Positions 34,806 to 44,294 of a stretch of 64,000 nt of DNA are shown here, one piece after another (within the stretch, counting starts at the first letter, position 1; each line of letters starts with the position of its first letter). Source of the stretch: G016756615 sp035556195 (lineage in GTDB: Bacteria > Pseudomonadota > Alphaproteobacteria > Rhizobiales > Rhizobiaceae); contig DATMFK010000011.1 in assembly GCA_035556195.1 (NCBI GenBank), positions 62,001 to 126,000 of the forward strand. The letters run 5' to 3'. The notes under the pieces were generated by a model that worked only from the letters and a program-made list of their open reading frames with translations, searched no databases and was not told where the DNA came from. The position numbers were made by a program, and so were the translations under genes.

Positions 34806-35139
34806 GGAACCTGATCAGGCCTCGAGATCAGGCATCCCCAAAGCGTCGGCAATGAGTTCTACCGGGCGGCGGATCACACCCTGCGAATGGCCGGGGCTCG
34901 ACAGCATGATCTCGTCAGCCTGGATCAACTCCTGCATGGCGCCGAGCCTGCCTGAACAGCTGCCGTTCCGCATACGCGGCATGTCTGTCGAACCGGCCTG
35001 ACCGCTTGCCACCTAACCTCAGCCCTTCGCGTTCATGGGGTCACGGCCTAGTCCTGCTTGACCCTCCCGGCATTTGGCCGGAAACTTCGGCGAGCGTGGT
35101 GCCGGCTCGAACTGTCGGCTCAGGACCGGGAGGATGACA
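34806..35139. other. Gap with a possible gene fragment
   Basis: The 334 bp between the dsbD promoter and the next gene. A minus-strand frame at 34815-35012 ends ADEIMLSSPGHSQG... and resembles, weakly, the flavin-binding loop of NADPH-dependent FMN reductases (ADAxxxxSPEYxxG). It would be a fragment only, and the similarity is too short to call. This may be the right edge of the acquired redox cassette. Confidence 0.3.
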
Positions 35140-35661
35140 ATGGCGATTTCCCGCAAAGAGGAAGCACGTGCGCTGGACGCCGAGGAGCGTGATCTCGTCG
35201 CCAAGTCGCACCAGCCCCAGATCCAGGGCCTTTCGGACCAGGACCTGGCGGGTCTGGTCAGGCAGCTTCGGGAACGGCGCGACAAGGCGCAGACCATGGC
35301 CCATCAGCGGCGGCGCGAAATGCGCGGTAAGGGCAAGGCCCGCGGCGCCACGCCGTCCAAGTCGGATGCCGGGTCGCAGCTCAAGCTCGCCGTGCTCGCG
35401 ATGGCGATGCGGCGCACCAATGGGGAAGTCGAACGGCGGCGGCAATTAGCGGCCAAGATGGAGCTCGTCGAGAACATGCGCGCGGCTTTGGCCATGAAGG
35501 GATCGGCGCCGGGCAGAAGCGACGACTTCAATACGCGCCAGGCGCATCAGGGCATGCGGGCGATCGCGAACGAGAAGACGAAAAGCCCTTTGCGGCCGAT
35601 GGAGGCGGGGCGGCTGCGCAAGGCCGGGAAGGTGGCCCAGGCCAAGCGCGACGCCGTCTGA
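35140..35661 (+). CDS. Conserved hypothetical protein, basic and helical
   Basis: A 173-residue protein rich in Lys, Arg and Ala, predicted all-helical and soluble. It opens MAISRKEEARALDAEERDLV, has a central RRDKAQTMAHQRRREMRGKGK and ends in a basic tail. Similar proteins are, to my recollection, widespread and uncharacterised in rhizobia. GGGAGG 6 bases before ATG 35140 sets the start; a longer frame from 35074 and an ATG at 35134 are in frame. The charge suggests nucleic-acid binding, but this is only inference. Confidence 0.8.
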   Translation: MAISRKEEARALDAEERDLVAKSHQPQIQGLSDQDLAGLVRQLRERRDKAQTMAHQRRREMRGKGKARGATPSKSDAGSQLKLAVLAMAMRRTNGEVERRRQLAAKMELVENMRAALAMKGSAPGRSDDFNTRQAHQGMRAIANEKTKSPLRPMEAGRLRKAGKVAQAKRDAV

Positions 35662-35810
35662 CGTGCCCACGCCAGGGCCGACGGCATGCGCCAATGCGTT
35701 CGAACCGCCCTTGTCGGTCTATGGTCGAGGCTCCGAACCCTCGCCCCGTCAGCGCCGGGACCGCTCCCTATGATCGCGTGCGCTGAGCCTGGTCCGCACA
35801 AAAACCGCTT

Positions 35811-36431
35811 TCACAGCTCGGTCGCGCCTTTTCCTGCGAGGATTTTGTCGCGGAGCTTGGCAATGCGTGAAGTTCGCGTTTCGGACTTCTTCAACGCGTT
35901 GAGAACGATCCCATAGCTTTTCCGCCGACCGGGCGTCAGACTGTGAAAGGCTTCTGCAAGTTCAGGATCGGAATCCAGCGCCTCGATCAACTCGTCGGGC
36001 AGTTCGATTTCGGTTTCCGTTTTTGGCGCCTTGATGCCCGCCTCCGCGTAGCCCATCGCCTCGTTCAGATAGGACAGGATGATCGGCTCCAGCTTTGCCA
36101 CTTGGCCATTGTCCACAAAGCGGATCATGTCGGCCTGGCGCGTATTCGGTCCCTGCTTCTCCAGCACGCCTTCGGGGTCTTTCATAAGTGCCGCGTTGAA
36201 GAAACTCATGCGAAAATCGCCGCGAAAGGCGCCGATGATCACGATGTTGCGACCTTGATGCATATAGCACGGATGCGCCCATTTCACCGTCTCGACCAGC
36301 CCTGCGCCGAGGCAGATTCGGCGTAGTTCGTTCAGCCCATGGACCCATTGCCTTGTCGAGCAATCCGGGGTGGCGAAGCGCTCGCAGCGCCCGCAACCTT
36401 TGGTGAAGAAGTCCTCGATGTCAGTGATCAT
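35811..36431 (-). CDS. YdeI/OmpD-associated family protein (DUF1801 domain)
   Basis: Cytoplasmic protein of 206 aa. The N-terminal part has the DUF1801-type segment VKWAHPCYMHQGRNIVIIGAFRGDFRMSFF-like core (VKWAHPCYM, then IGAFRGDFRMSFFNAAL). The C-terminal part is the YdeI omega-domain (LPDELIEALDSDPELAEAFHSLTPGRRKSYGIVL). Members are annotated as OmpD-associated but have no proven function. It stands alone, 149 bp from the convergent hypothetical gene. Confidence 0.88.
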   Translation of the reverse strand: MITDIEDFFTKGCGRCERFATPDCSTRQWVHGLNELRRICLGAGLVETVKWAHPCYMHQGRNIVIIGAFRGDFRMSFFNAALMKDPEGVLEKQGPNTRQADMIRFVDNGQVAKLEPIILSYLNEAMGYAEAGIKAPKTETEIELPDELIEALDSDPELAEAFHSLTPGRRKSYGIVLNALKKSETRTSRIAKLRDKILAGKGATEL

Positions 36432-36647
36432 TCGCTTGGCCCGAAAATCACCCTTGTAGCTTTGCCCGCATTGGGCATGTCAAGCACAACGTAAGCTTGG
36501 GGCCGAAGCCGCGTCGCACATCCGGATTGGTGGGGCAGGGACCAGGCATGCGCCGAAATTGCCTCTTTATCGACACGGCGATGGGGATAGAGTGTAGTTC
36601 CCGCCCGGAGATTCCAGGGTTCACGCGGCAGGCGATAGCGAGAGAAG

Positions 36648-39600
36648 GTGCTGGCGCGACTTTTTGTTTTTATCGGTGGCTTGGTGGTGCTGGCGCTCAC
36701 TTTGGCGCTGGTGGTGCCCTATTTTGTCGACTGGACAACCTACCGGGCCGATTTCGAGCGCGAGGCAAGCGCCGTGCTCGGCCGCAAGGTCACGGTGCGC
36801 GGCGATGTCAACGCCAGACTGCTGCCGTTCCCGTCGGTCTCTTTTTCCGACATTTCGGTGGGGGGAGGCCCTGCGGGCGAACCGGCCATGACCGTCGAGT
36901 CCTTTTCCATGGATGCCGAGCTCGCCCCGTTCATGCAGGGCGAATTCCTGATCTTCGACATGCGCCTGGTGCGCCCGAAGGCGACGATCGGCGTGGACAA
37001 CAACGGCGTGATCGACTGGGCCGTGCGGCCTTCCTCGCCATTCGACGCCGGGCAGATCGCGCTGGAGAAGCTGACGGTCACCGGAGGGCAGGTGACAATC
37101 CGCCACCGCTTCGGTGGTCGCGACCACGTGCTTTCGGAAATCAACGCCGAGGTTTCCGCACGCTCGTTGGCCGGGCCCTGGCGGGCCGATGGAACGCTTC
37201 GCCTCGACGGGATGCGCACCGATGTCACCGTCTCGACCGGCAAGGTCGACGAGACCGGGGCGCTGCGGCTGCGCATCAAGGCCGATCCCGCCACCTATCC
37301 CTTGGCCATCGAAGCGGATGGGGACCTACGGCTGAGGGACGGCGCCGGCCTTTACGCCGGCACCTTCCGCGTCGACGCCAGGACGGCCGGCCCGGACGAG
37401 GCGCGCGGTTCCGAAAAACTCTCGTCCGGCGCGAACCGCCAACCGGCCCAAGGCATGTCGGCCGCGGACACGCCGTCGCCTTATCGGCTCAGCGGCAAGT
37501 TCGCGCTCGACCACCGTAGGCTCGATTTCGAGGCCTTCCGCTTCGAGACCGGGCCGCTCGACAATCCTTATACGGCCGATGGAACTGGCGTCGTCGAACT
37601 GGGCGCCGAGCCGCGTTTTGCGATCCAGGCGGACGGCGCGCAGTTGCGCTTCGACGAGAATGTCGCCGAGGCCGAGGAGGTGAGCGGTCTGACGCTCGAA
37701 AGCCGGCTCGCCGCGCTGGAGCGGGTGCTGTCGGATCTTCCCAAGCCCACCATTCCCGGTTCGGTCGATGTCAGATTGCCGGCCGTCGTCGCCGGCGATA
37801 CGACCGTGCGCGACGTCAGCATTTCGGCCGAGCCCGCGGCGGATGGCTGGAACATGAAGTCGCTTGCCGCAACCCTCCCGGGCCGCACGACGCTCGAGGC
37901 AAACGGGGTGCTGCGCACCCGCGACGGATTGGGCTTTCGGGGCTCGCTCCTGCTCGCGGTGGGCCAGCCCTCCGGATTTGCGGCGTGGCTGTCGCGCGAT
38001 GTCGACGAGGCAATTCGCCGTTTGCCCGCAGCCGGCTTCAAGGCGAAGGTCGATCTGACCCGGCAACGCCAGTTCTTCGACGATCTCGAACTCATTCTCG
38101 GCGACGCGAAGTTCAGCGGCGTCCTGGACAGCCGGAATCCTGCGGATGCCAACCCCTCGATGGCGGTCAAGCTCGACGGAGAAGCGCTCGACGTGGACGG
38201 CCTCGCGGCCTTTGCATCGCTCTTCGTCAGCGGGCAGGGTATGACGCAACTCGCCCAGCGGGACCTCGATCTTTCGGTCAAGGCCGGCCCTGTCACCGTG
38301 GCGGGGCTGAAAGCGGAAACGGTCGATACGTCACTGCGGCTCCGCGGCCGGCAGATCGAGATCGACCGTCTGTCGATCGGCGGATTGGAGGGCGCGACCG
38401 TCAGCGCGACCGGAACGTTGCGTGACCTGATGGCGAAACCATCGGGCAAGCTCGATGCATCGATCGTGGCAGTCGACCTCGCGCCGTTCGTCAAACGCGT
38501 CGCGACGCAATTCCCGGACAATGCGCCGCTGGCCGCCCTGGCGTCGCGAGCGGAGGCCTATGCAGGACTGTTCGAGGATACCCGCGTCGATGTCGTGGCG
38601 AGCGCCGACGCCACATCCGGTCTGATCGTCAACGCCAATGGAACGGCCGGAGGCAGCACATTTTCCCTGTCGGGCTCCGGAAGCGCGCCGCTCGATCCTG
38701 CCACCCCGATGTCGCTCTCCTTCTCCGCCGCGAATGAGAATGCCGAAACCCTCATGGCCCTCTACGGCCTGCCTGTCCTGCCGCTCGGCACTGTCGGCTC
38801 GGCCGACACCAAGCTCACGGCGCAAGGAACCCTCGAAGGAGGGCTTGAAACGGCGCTCGAATTCAAGGGCGAACATCTGACCGCATCCTATACCGGGACC
38901 GTCCGACAAGCCGAGGGCCATCTCGAAGGCGAGGGGAAAGTCGCGCTCGATACGGACGACATCGAGCCGTGGCTGATGACGAGCGGCATGGCCATGCCCG
39001 GCATGGGGCTCGGCCTGCCTGTTGCCCTGGCCGCGGACGCCTCCTTCGGGGCAGGATTGCTCGCGCTTTCCGGCCTGGACGGTTCCGTCGACGAGGGGCG
39101 GCTCGGCGGCGACGTCAACGTCGTGGTCAAGGACGGTATCCCGCATCTCACCGGGGCGGTTTCGCTCGAAACCCTCGACCTCTGGCCCGTTACGGCCATG
39201 GTGTTGGGCGACACATCCCTCCAGGGAAAGGGAGGCTGGCCCGACACGCCGTTCCGGAACAGGGCGGCCGCGCCGTTCACCGCCGAGCTCGACCTTTCGG
39301 CGGGCTCGATCGCCGCGGGCGCTATCGGTGCGGTGCAGAACGTGAGCGCCAGGATGAGCCTCGACGGCGAGGGACTGCGCATCGCGGATTTCAAAGGCTC
39401 GGCCTTCGGCGGCGCGCTGAGCGGCCTTGCGGAACTCAAGAACAATGGCGGTACGGGCCTTTTTTCGGGGCAGCTGAAGCTCGCCGGCGCCGATCTCGGC
39501 TTGCTGCTCGAAGGCAGCGGCATCAGGGGACACGGCGATGTCGCCGCGACCCTGTCGGCGAGCGGCAAATCCGCGGAAGCGATGGTGGCGGCGCTCTCCG

Positions 39601-40511
39601 GGTCGGGCTCCGTCGTCTTCGGGGGGATGAGCGTGCCGGGCGTCAATCCGAATGCCTTCCCCTTGCTGATCGCGAAGGCTGACGCCGTCGGACGGGATAT
39701 CGACGCCGGCAAGATCGCGGGCTTCGCCCCCGCCGTCATCGGCGATGGGACGTTCTCGGCGGCGAGCGGCGAGGCTGCGTTTACCGTGGCGGGTGGCGTG
39801 CTGCGGGCACCGCCGCTGACACTGGCAACGCCGTCGGCCAATCTGACGGCCGAGATCAAGGCGGATTTCAACGACGGAACCGTTGCCGTGACGGGCGAAG
39901 TCGCATACGCGCCCGGCAACGAGGCGCTCGCCGGCTCGGAGCCCGCCATCCGCTATTCCGTGGAAGGGCCGCTCGGCGCGATGCGCAAGCATTTCGACAC
40001 GGAGCCACTGGCACAGTTCCTCACCCAGCGCGCCCTGGAGATCGAGCAGGCGCGTGTAGAGGCCATGCAGTCCGGCCTGCTTGAGCGGCAGCGTCTGCGC
40101 CGTGAAGTCCGCTATTATGCCGCGCTCCAGGCGGAGCGCGAAAGGCTGGTGGAGGAGCAGAGGCGGGCGGCCGAAGAAACGCGGCATAGGGCGCAGCAGG
40201 AGAGATCGAAATCCGAGGCGGAAGCGAGGAAGGCCGCGAAGGAGCAGGCGGATGCCGAAGCCAAGGCGAAGGCGGATGCAGAAGCCAAGGCGAAGGCAGA
40301 GGAGGCCGCGCGGCAACGGGCCTTCGAGGAACGTGCAGCGGAGGCGATCAGAATGGTCGAACGGGAACGGGCGCGAAGCCAGGCCGAAGCAGCCCATGGC
40401 CCCGAAGTAGAGCGCGCGCCCTTGCCGCCGCCCGGCGAGAGCGGGACGGGCGCTGAATTCGACCCATCCTCCATCGACACCTTCCTGCGATCCCTCGAAA
40501 AGACGCCGTAG
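36648..40511 (+). CDS. AsmA-family protein with C-terminal coiled coil
   Basis: A very large protein of 1287 aa. An N-terminal membrane anchor (LFVFIGGLVVLALTLALVVP, residues 5-24) is followed by the AsmA opening VDWTTYRADFEREASAVLGRKV and a long beta-rich periplasmic region of repeated LxLDG/LRxxDG strands. The AsmA C-terminal domain falls near residues 950-1120. Residues about 1150-1260 form a highly charged Ala/Glu/Lys coiled coil with a short internal repeat (DAEAKAKA twice). AsmA relatives are implicated in phospholipid movement and envelope assembly. The start GTG 36648 has AGAGAAGG adjacent, so spacing is poor and the start is uncertain. Confidence 0.9.
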   Translation: MLARLFVFIGGLVVLALTLALVVPYFVDWTTYRADFEREASAVLGRKVTVRGDVNARLLPFPSVSFSDISVGGGPAGEPAMTVESFSMDAELAPFMQGEFLIFDMRLVRPKATIGVDNNGVIDWAVRPSSPFDAGQIALEKLTVTGGQVTIRHRFGGRDHVLSEINAEVSARSLAGPWRADGTLRLDGMRTDVTVSTGKVDETGALRLRIKADPATYPLAIEADGDLRLRDGAGLYAGTFRVDARTAGPDEARGSEKLSSGANRQPAQGMSAADTPSPYRLSGKFALDHRRLDFEAFRFETGPLDNPYTADGTGVVELGAEPRFAIQADGAQLRFDENVAEAEEVSGLTLESRLAALERVLSDLPKPTIPGSVDVRLPAVVAGDTTVRDVSISAEPAADGWNMKSLAATLPGRTTLEANGVLRTRDGLGFRGSLLLAVGQPSGFAAWLSRDVDEAIRRLPAAGFKAKVDLTRQRQFFDDLELILGDAKFSGVLDSRNPADANPSMAVKLDGEALDVDGLAAFASLFVSGQGMTQLAQRDLDLSVKAGPVTVAGLKAETVDTSLRLRGRQIEIDRLSIGGLEGATVSATGTLRDLMAKPSGKLDASIVAVDLAPFVKRVATQFPDNAPLAALASRAEAYAGLFEDTRVDVVASADATSGLIVNANGTAGGSTFSLSGSGSAPLDPATPMSLSFSAANENAETLMALYGLPVLPLGTVGSADTKLTAQGTLEGGLETALEFKGEHLTASYTGTVRQAEGHLEGEGKVALDTDDIEPWLMTSGMAMPGMGLGLPVALAADASFGAGLLALSGLDGSVDEGRLGGDVNVVVKDGIPHLTGAVSLETLDLWPVTAMVLGDTSLQGKGGWPDTPFRNRAAAPFTAELDLSAGSIAAGAIGAVQNVSARMSLDGEGLRIADFKGSAFGGALSGLAELKNNGGTGLFSGQLKLAGADLGLLLEGSGIRGHGDVAATLSASGKSAEAMVAALSGSGSVVFGGMSVPGVNPNAFPLLIAKADAVGRDIDAGKIAGFAPAVIGDGTFSAASGEAAFTVAGGVLRAPPLTLATPSANLTAEIKADFNDGTVAVTGEVAYAPGNEALAGSEPAIRYSVEGPLGAMRKHFDTEPLAQFLTQRALEIEQARVEAMQSGLLERQRLRREVRYYAALQAERERLVEEQRRAAEETRHRAQQERSKSEAEARKAAKEQADAEAKAKADAEAKAKAEEAARQRAFEERAAEAIRMVERERARSQAEAAHGPEVERAPLPPPGESGTGAEFDPSSIDTFLRSLEKTP

Positions 40512-40696
40512 GATACTCGGTCAAGTCAAACGCGTCAGCGACGCGCGTGCACGAGCACTCTGGTCGGCGGAACCTCTTCTGGAGCGTGTTCACCGGAAAG
40601 GCTCCAATCAAAGCATGTCGCGTACCCGAGGCTGCTGCACAGTTGTGGGCGACACGCATCACACTGGTGGCAAATAAGGATCGACCTTTCGGCAAG

Positions 40697-40840
40697 CCTC
40701 TCATCCGCCGGTCTCCGATTTCGCCCATCGCCCATGGTTGACGATCGGCGAAATCCAGGCGGTCGTCGTCTCTTTCCCCGCGAATTCGCGGGGTGAGATG
40801 TCCGGCTGGGCAGTGAGGGCCATTTCGCGACCGGTCAGAG
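40697..40840 (+). repeat. RIME-like mosaic repeat, copy B
   Basis: Part of the 342 bp gap between the AsmA gene and the efflux operon, which holds no gene. It contains a perfect 18-bp palindrome CCCCGCGAATTCGCGGGG (40777-40794) followed by GTGAGATGTCCGGC. It aligns, inverted, with the second half of copy A (26154-26335), while the first hairpin is missing. It may also terminate the convergent transcripts. Confidence 0.65.
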
Positions 40841-40853
40841 TAAACGCTCTTGG

Positions 40854-41924
40854 TCAGGACCGCTGGGCCAATTCCGCCCTTTCGGGCGCGGCGTTCGTGT
40901 CTATGCTGACCACGACCGACATCCCAGGCGCCAGGCGATCCGCAAGGGGCTGATCCGGGTCGATCTCGATGCGAACCGGTATGCGCTGCGCCACCTTGGT
41001 GAAATTGCCACTGGCATTGTCGGCCTTGATGACGGCGAACTCCGAGCCGGCTGCCGGCGAGAAGCGGGCGACGTGCCCTCTCAGCGCGGAGTGATTCAAG
41101 GCGTCCACGCTGAAGCTTACCGGCTGGCCGGGCTTCATTGCGGCCACCTGCGTTTCCTTGAAGTTGGCGATCACCCATTTGTGGTCCGGCACGATGCTCG
41201 TCAGTTGCGATCCGGCCGTGACATAGGCGCCGAGCGAAGTACCGATGGTGCCCAGCGTACCATCCTGGGGGGCGAGGATGCGTGTGTTGGCAAGGTCGAT
41301 CTCGGCCAGCCTCACGGCGGCCTCGGCTTGATCGACGTCCGCCTGCAGCGACTGTCGCGAGACGAGGACCTGATGCAGGCCTTGCTTGGCGACTTCGAGC
41401 TGAGCCTCGGCCTCGCTGAGTGCTGCCTCGGCCTGATGCTCGGCGTTGCGGGCGACATCAACATCGCTCTCGGTGGAGAAGCCCTTGTTCACCAATGCCT
41501 CGCTGCGCTCGAGATTGGCGCGTGCGAGGTCGCCCGCGGACCGGGCACTGGTAACACGAGCTTCGGCCAGCGCGATCTGCGCCTTTCCGGAGGCCTCCTG
41601 CTGCTCGGAGGCGGCAAGGGCCGCTTTCTTGCTGGCCAGCGTCGCCATGGCCTGTTCGAGCTTCTGCTGGAAAGTCCGGTCATCCACCCGCACGATCAGG
41701 TCGCCTTTTTTCACCTTTGCGTAGTCGGTGACTGGGACTTCGACCACATATCCTGCCACCTGCGGGCTGAGGATCGTGACGTTGCCACGCACATACGCGT
41801 TGTCGGTCTGTTGCACCGTCGCCTGGAACGGGGGCAACTGCCACGCGTAGAGGACGAGCAGCACGCCAGCAAGGCCGGCCAGCAATGCGACATAGGTGGA
41901 GAAGGATTTGAACAATCGGGACAT
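40854..41924 (-). CDS. HlyD/EmrA-family membrane fusion protein
   Basis: Periplasmic adaptor of 356 aa for a tripartite efflux pump. It has a transmembrane anchor at residues 11-29, the lipoyl half TDNAYVRGNVTILSPQVAGYVVEVPV and a long coiled-coil hairpin (residues 85-190, rich in Ala/Glu). The second lipoyl half is LANTRILAPQDGTLGTIG and the beta-barrel ends near GMSVVVSID. It lies 15 bp after the MFS gene in the operon marR-MFS-HlyD, the EmrRBA layout in a different order. It acts with the MFS pump to export drugs or small acids. Confidence 0.93.
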   Translation of the reverse strand: MSRLFKSFSTYVALLAGLAGVLLVLYAWQLPPFQATVQQTDNAYVRGNVTILSPQVAGYVVEVPVTDYAKVKKGDLIVRVDDRTFQQKLEQAMATLASKKAALAASEQQEASGKAQIALAEARVTSARSAGDLARANLERSEALVNKGFSTESDVDVARNAEHQAEAALSEAEAQLEVAKQGLHQVLVSRQSLQADVDQAEAAVRLAEIDLANTRILAPQDGTLGTIGTSLGAYVTAGSQLTSIVPDHKWVIANFKETQVAAMKPGQPVSFSVDALNHSALRGHVARFSPAAGSEFAVIKADNASGNFTKVAQRIPVRIEIDPDQPLADRLAPGMSVVVSIDTNAAPERAELAQRS

Positions 41925-41939
41925 GACAATAACAGGGGG

Positions 41940-43784
41940 TCAGGACTGGACGGTGGGAACGGGAGCGGGATGGAATGCGGCGGCAAATCGCTTCCAGCCC
42001 ACGTGGAAAAGCAGCGCGGCGAGCGCGAAGGCGGCCGCGATCGAGATGAGCAGGAAAACGTCGGCGTAGGCCAGCGCATAGGCCTGCTGGGTTGCCTGCT
42101 GGGTGAGAGACGCCAATCCTTCCGCCTGGCGCAGGACGGGATCGGTGAGCACCTTGGAATAGGCGCCGCCGAGTTGCGTCATGCGTTCGGCAACGAAGGG
42201 ATTGGTCAGGGCGAGATGCTCGACGATGGCGGCAGAATGGAATTTCTCGCGGATGATGACGAGGCTGCCGAAGAGAGCCGATCCGATCAGGCCGCCGATG
42301 CTCTGGGTGAACAGAAAGACGACCAGGAAACTCAATATGTAATTCATGCCTTTCTTCACCGCATTGACAAAGCCCATCGCCATGGCCGGTGCCAGGAACA
42401 GAGAACTGGCGATCGCAATGAGTGCTTGGCTGACATACATCTGCTCCGGACGTGTGAGCACGGTTAGCCGCGAGTCCATGAAAGCGCCCACCGCAACCAG
42501 GGCCAGTGAGACCGCATGAATGGCCGGCTCACGCCCGGGCTTGAGCACTGCGGCACAAACACAAGCGCCGAAAACGGTTGAGGCCAGGATGATGGCGTAA
42601 AGTGTCGTCTGCTGATCGTTCTGCAGGCCGAGTTGCTGGAAAAGACCGCTGATGCCGCTCGACTGCTCGGTCAGCAAAATGCGGAACAGCAAGAGCACGC
42701 TTGCGAAATGCAGGACGTCTGGCGAGAGCAGCCATTTGATGTCCAGCAGCGGGTATTTACGGTTGAGTTCGATCAGCACCACGCAGGCCAGGCAGACGAT
42801 CGAGACCGCCGTCAGCAAACCTAGCCATGGCGCCTCGAACCACCAGTAATATCGCCCCGTGGTCAATACGACGGCGAGAAGGCCGAAGCCCGCGGCCAGG
42901 AAAAGATAACTCACCACATCCATGAAGCCGAGCACCTTGACCTTGGGCGGTGAGGTCAGCGGCAGCTTATAAATCAACGCGAAGCTGATCAGGGCGAGGC
43001 CTACCTCCAGCAGATAGATCGGCTGCCAGCCGCCAAGGTCGAGCAGCGTCGGCGAGATCAACCGCGCAATCGGGGCGCCGAGCCCGGTATTCATCATCGC
43101 GAACGGCATTCCGATGGTCAGCTTCTTTTCCGGCGGAAAGCATTCGAGGAGGTAGAGGAAGCTCAGGGTCGACATGGGTGCGGCTGCGATCCCGGCAAAG
43201 AAGCGCGCTATGACGGCCGTACCAAGCTCATTGGTGAAGAGATGAAGACCGTTGACCACGATGAACGTGATCATTGCGATCTCCGCGAACTTGCGAAGGC
43301 CGTATTGCGCCCGGATCTTCACCAGCAGCAGGGAAAGGCTGACGTTCGGAACCATATAGGCCGTTGTCAGCCATAGCGCCTCATTGGTCGTCGCCGAGAA
43401 CTCGCCTGAGACCTGCAGAAGGTTGGCGTTGACGAAATTCAGACCTAGCCCATAGGTGATCGCGATGAGCACCGAGGTCGCCGCATAGCAGGCCGCCAAA
43501 GCGGGATGCCTGGGCACGTAAGGAGCCGGTGCGGGCAGCGACGGCGGAGGCTCGTCCGGACCGCCAAACAGGCGGACAAGGAAGCCAGGTCGGGGAGCCA
43601 TGCGCTTGGCGCCTTCCATGTGGGCGACTTCATCGGTGGCGGCAATCGAGCCATCGGGCGGCGGCTCCGCGATGGGAGTGCGTCCGGCAGCGCCGGCCAG
43701 AAGATCGTCTTTCGCGCCCGCCGGCGTCCGTGTCGTGGCAGGCGAACGCATCGTCCGGACTTGGAGTTGATCTGAGATGCTCAC
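41940..43784 (-). CDS. DHA2-type MFS multidrug transporter (EmrB-like)
   Basis: Inner-membrane pump of 614 aa, larger than EmrB (512 aa) because of a proline-rich cytoplasmic N-terminal extension of about 90 residues (residues 1-90) that has no recognised domain. The 14-helix MFS part begins near AACYAATSVLIAITYGLG. Loop motifs include RIRAQYGLRKFAE-like residues (KIRAQYGLRKF), and motif C-like AMMNTGLGAPIARLISPTLL. It is the middle gene of the operon and is paired with the HlyD adaptor. Substrates unknown. Confidence 0.9.
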   Translation of the reverse strand: MSISDQLQVRTMRSPATTRTPAGAKDDLLAGAAGRTPIAEPPPDGSIAATDEVAHMEGAKRMAPRPGFLVRLFGGPDEPPPSLPAPAPYVPRHPALAACYAATSVLIAITYGLGLNFVNANLLQVSGEFSATTNEALWLTTAYMVPNVSLSLLLVKIRAQYGLRKFAEIAMITFIVVNGLHLFTNELGTAVIARFFAGIAAAPMSTLSFLYLLECFPPEKKLTIGMPFAMMNTGLGAPIARLISPTLLDLGGWQPIYLLEVGLALISFALIYKLPLTSPPKVKVLGFMDVVSYLFLAAGFGLLAVVLTTGRYYWWFEAPWLGLLTAVSIVCLACVVLIELNRKYPLLDIKWLLSPDVLHFASVLLLFRILLTEQSSGISGLFQQLGLQNDQQTTLYAIILASTVFGACVCAAVLKPGREPAIHAVSLALVAVGAFMDSRLTVLTRPEQMYVSQALIAIASSLFLAPAMAMGFVNAVKKGMNYILSFLVVFLFTQSIGGLIGSALFGSLVIIREKFHSAAIVEHLALTNPFVAERMTQLGGAYSKVLTDPVLRQAEGLASLTQQATQQAYALAYADVFLLISIAAAFALAALLFHVGWKRFAAAFHPAPVPTVQS

Positions 43785-43800
43785 GGCTCGCTCCGTACGC

Positions 43801-44259
43801 CTATGCGGCCGGTTCGAGGGAGATCGCTTCCAGATTCCCCGCCATCCGGCGCGAAATCCTCAGCGCGCCGGCCAATTCCTGCTCGTCTATGCCCTTGAGT
43901 ACTTCCTTCCCGATCTGTGCAGCCATGCGGTCGACAAGTTCGGCAAGCATCTCGCCCGAAGACGTCAACACCACCTGTTTGGCGCGCCGGTCGCCTTCGA
44001 CCTCGCGCCGCTCGATCAAGCCCTGTGCCTCAAGGCCGTCTATCAGGCGGACAAGCGTCGCGGTCTCGATCTCCAGTTCTTCCGCCAATTCCTTCTGGTT
44101 GGCTGCCTCGCAGCGGGCAATCTTGAGCAGCGTACGCGCGCGGGCGAGCGTCAGCCCCTTCTCGCGCACGCGGGCGTCGAAGATGGTGCGGATTTTCCGG
44201 CTGATCTTGGCGATATCTTCCAGAATCTCGAAGCGCTGACCGCGCAGACGAGTTGCCAT
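43801..44259 (-). CDS. MarR-family regulator of the efflux operon
   Basis: Winged helix regulator of 152 aa. Helix-turn-helix NQKELAEELEIETATLVRLIDGLEAQGLIER is followed by the wing EVEGDRRAKQVVLTSSG. It is the first gene of the operon, 16 bp before the MFS gene, as in emrRAB of enterobacteria, where EmrR represses until an effector binds. Just upstream, an AT-rich stretch with the palindrome TAATTAATTA (44285-44294) is the likely promoter/operator. Confidence 0.92.
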   Translation of the reverse strand: MATRLRGQRFEILEDIAKISRKIRTIFDARVREKGLTLARARTLLKIARCEAANQKELAEELEIETATLVRLIDGLEAQGLIERREVEGDRRAKQVVLTSSGEMLAELVDRMAAQIGKEVLKGIDEQELAGALRISRRMAGNLEAISLEPAA

Positions 44260-44284
44260 TGCTAAGCATCCATATAGATAGAGA

Positions 44285-44294
44285 GCTAATTAAT
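44285..44294. promoter_or_regulatory. AT-rich palindrome upstream of the efflux operon
   Basis: TAATTAATTA lies 26 bp before the MarR start, in a short AT-rich island that contrasts with GC-rich surroundings. A MarR operator or promoter -10 region is plausible. Evidence is position and symmetry only. Confidence 0.4.

Noticed and set aside
34815..35012. Minus-strand 65-codon ORF with SPGHSQG, possible FMN reductase fragment
   Set aside because: The similarity spans too few residues to support a family call; kept only as a note in the gap entry.
38331..40397. 688-codon minus-strand ORF opposite the AsmA gene
   Set aside because: Shadow of the real gene, with low-complexity composition and no ribosome site or domain.
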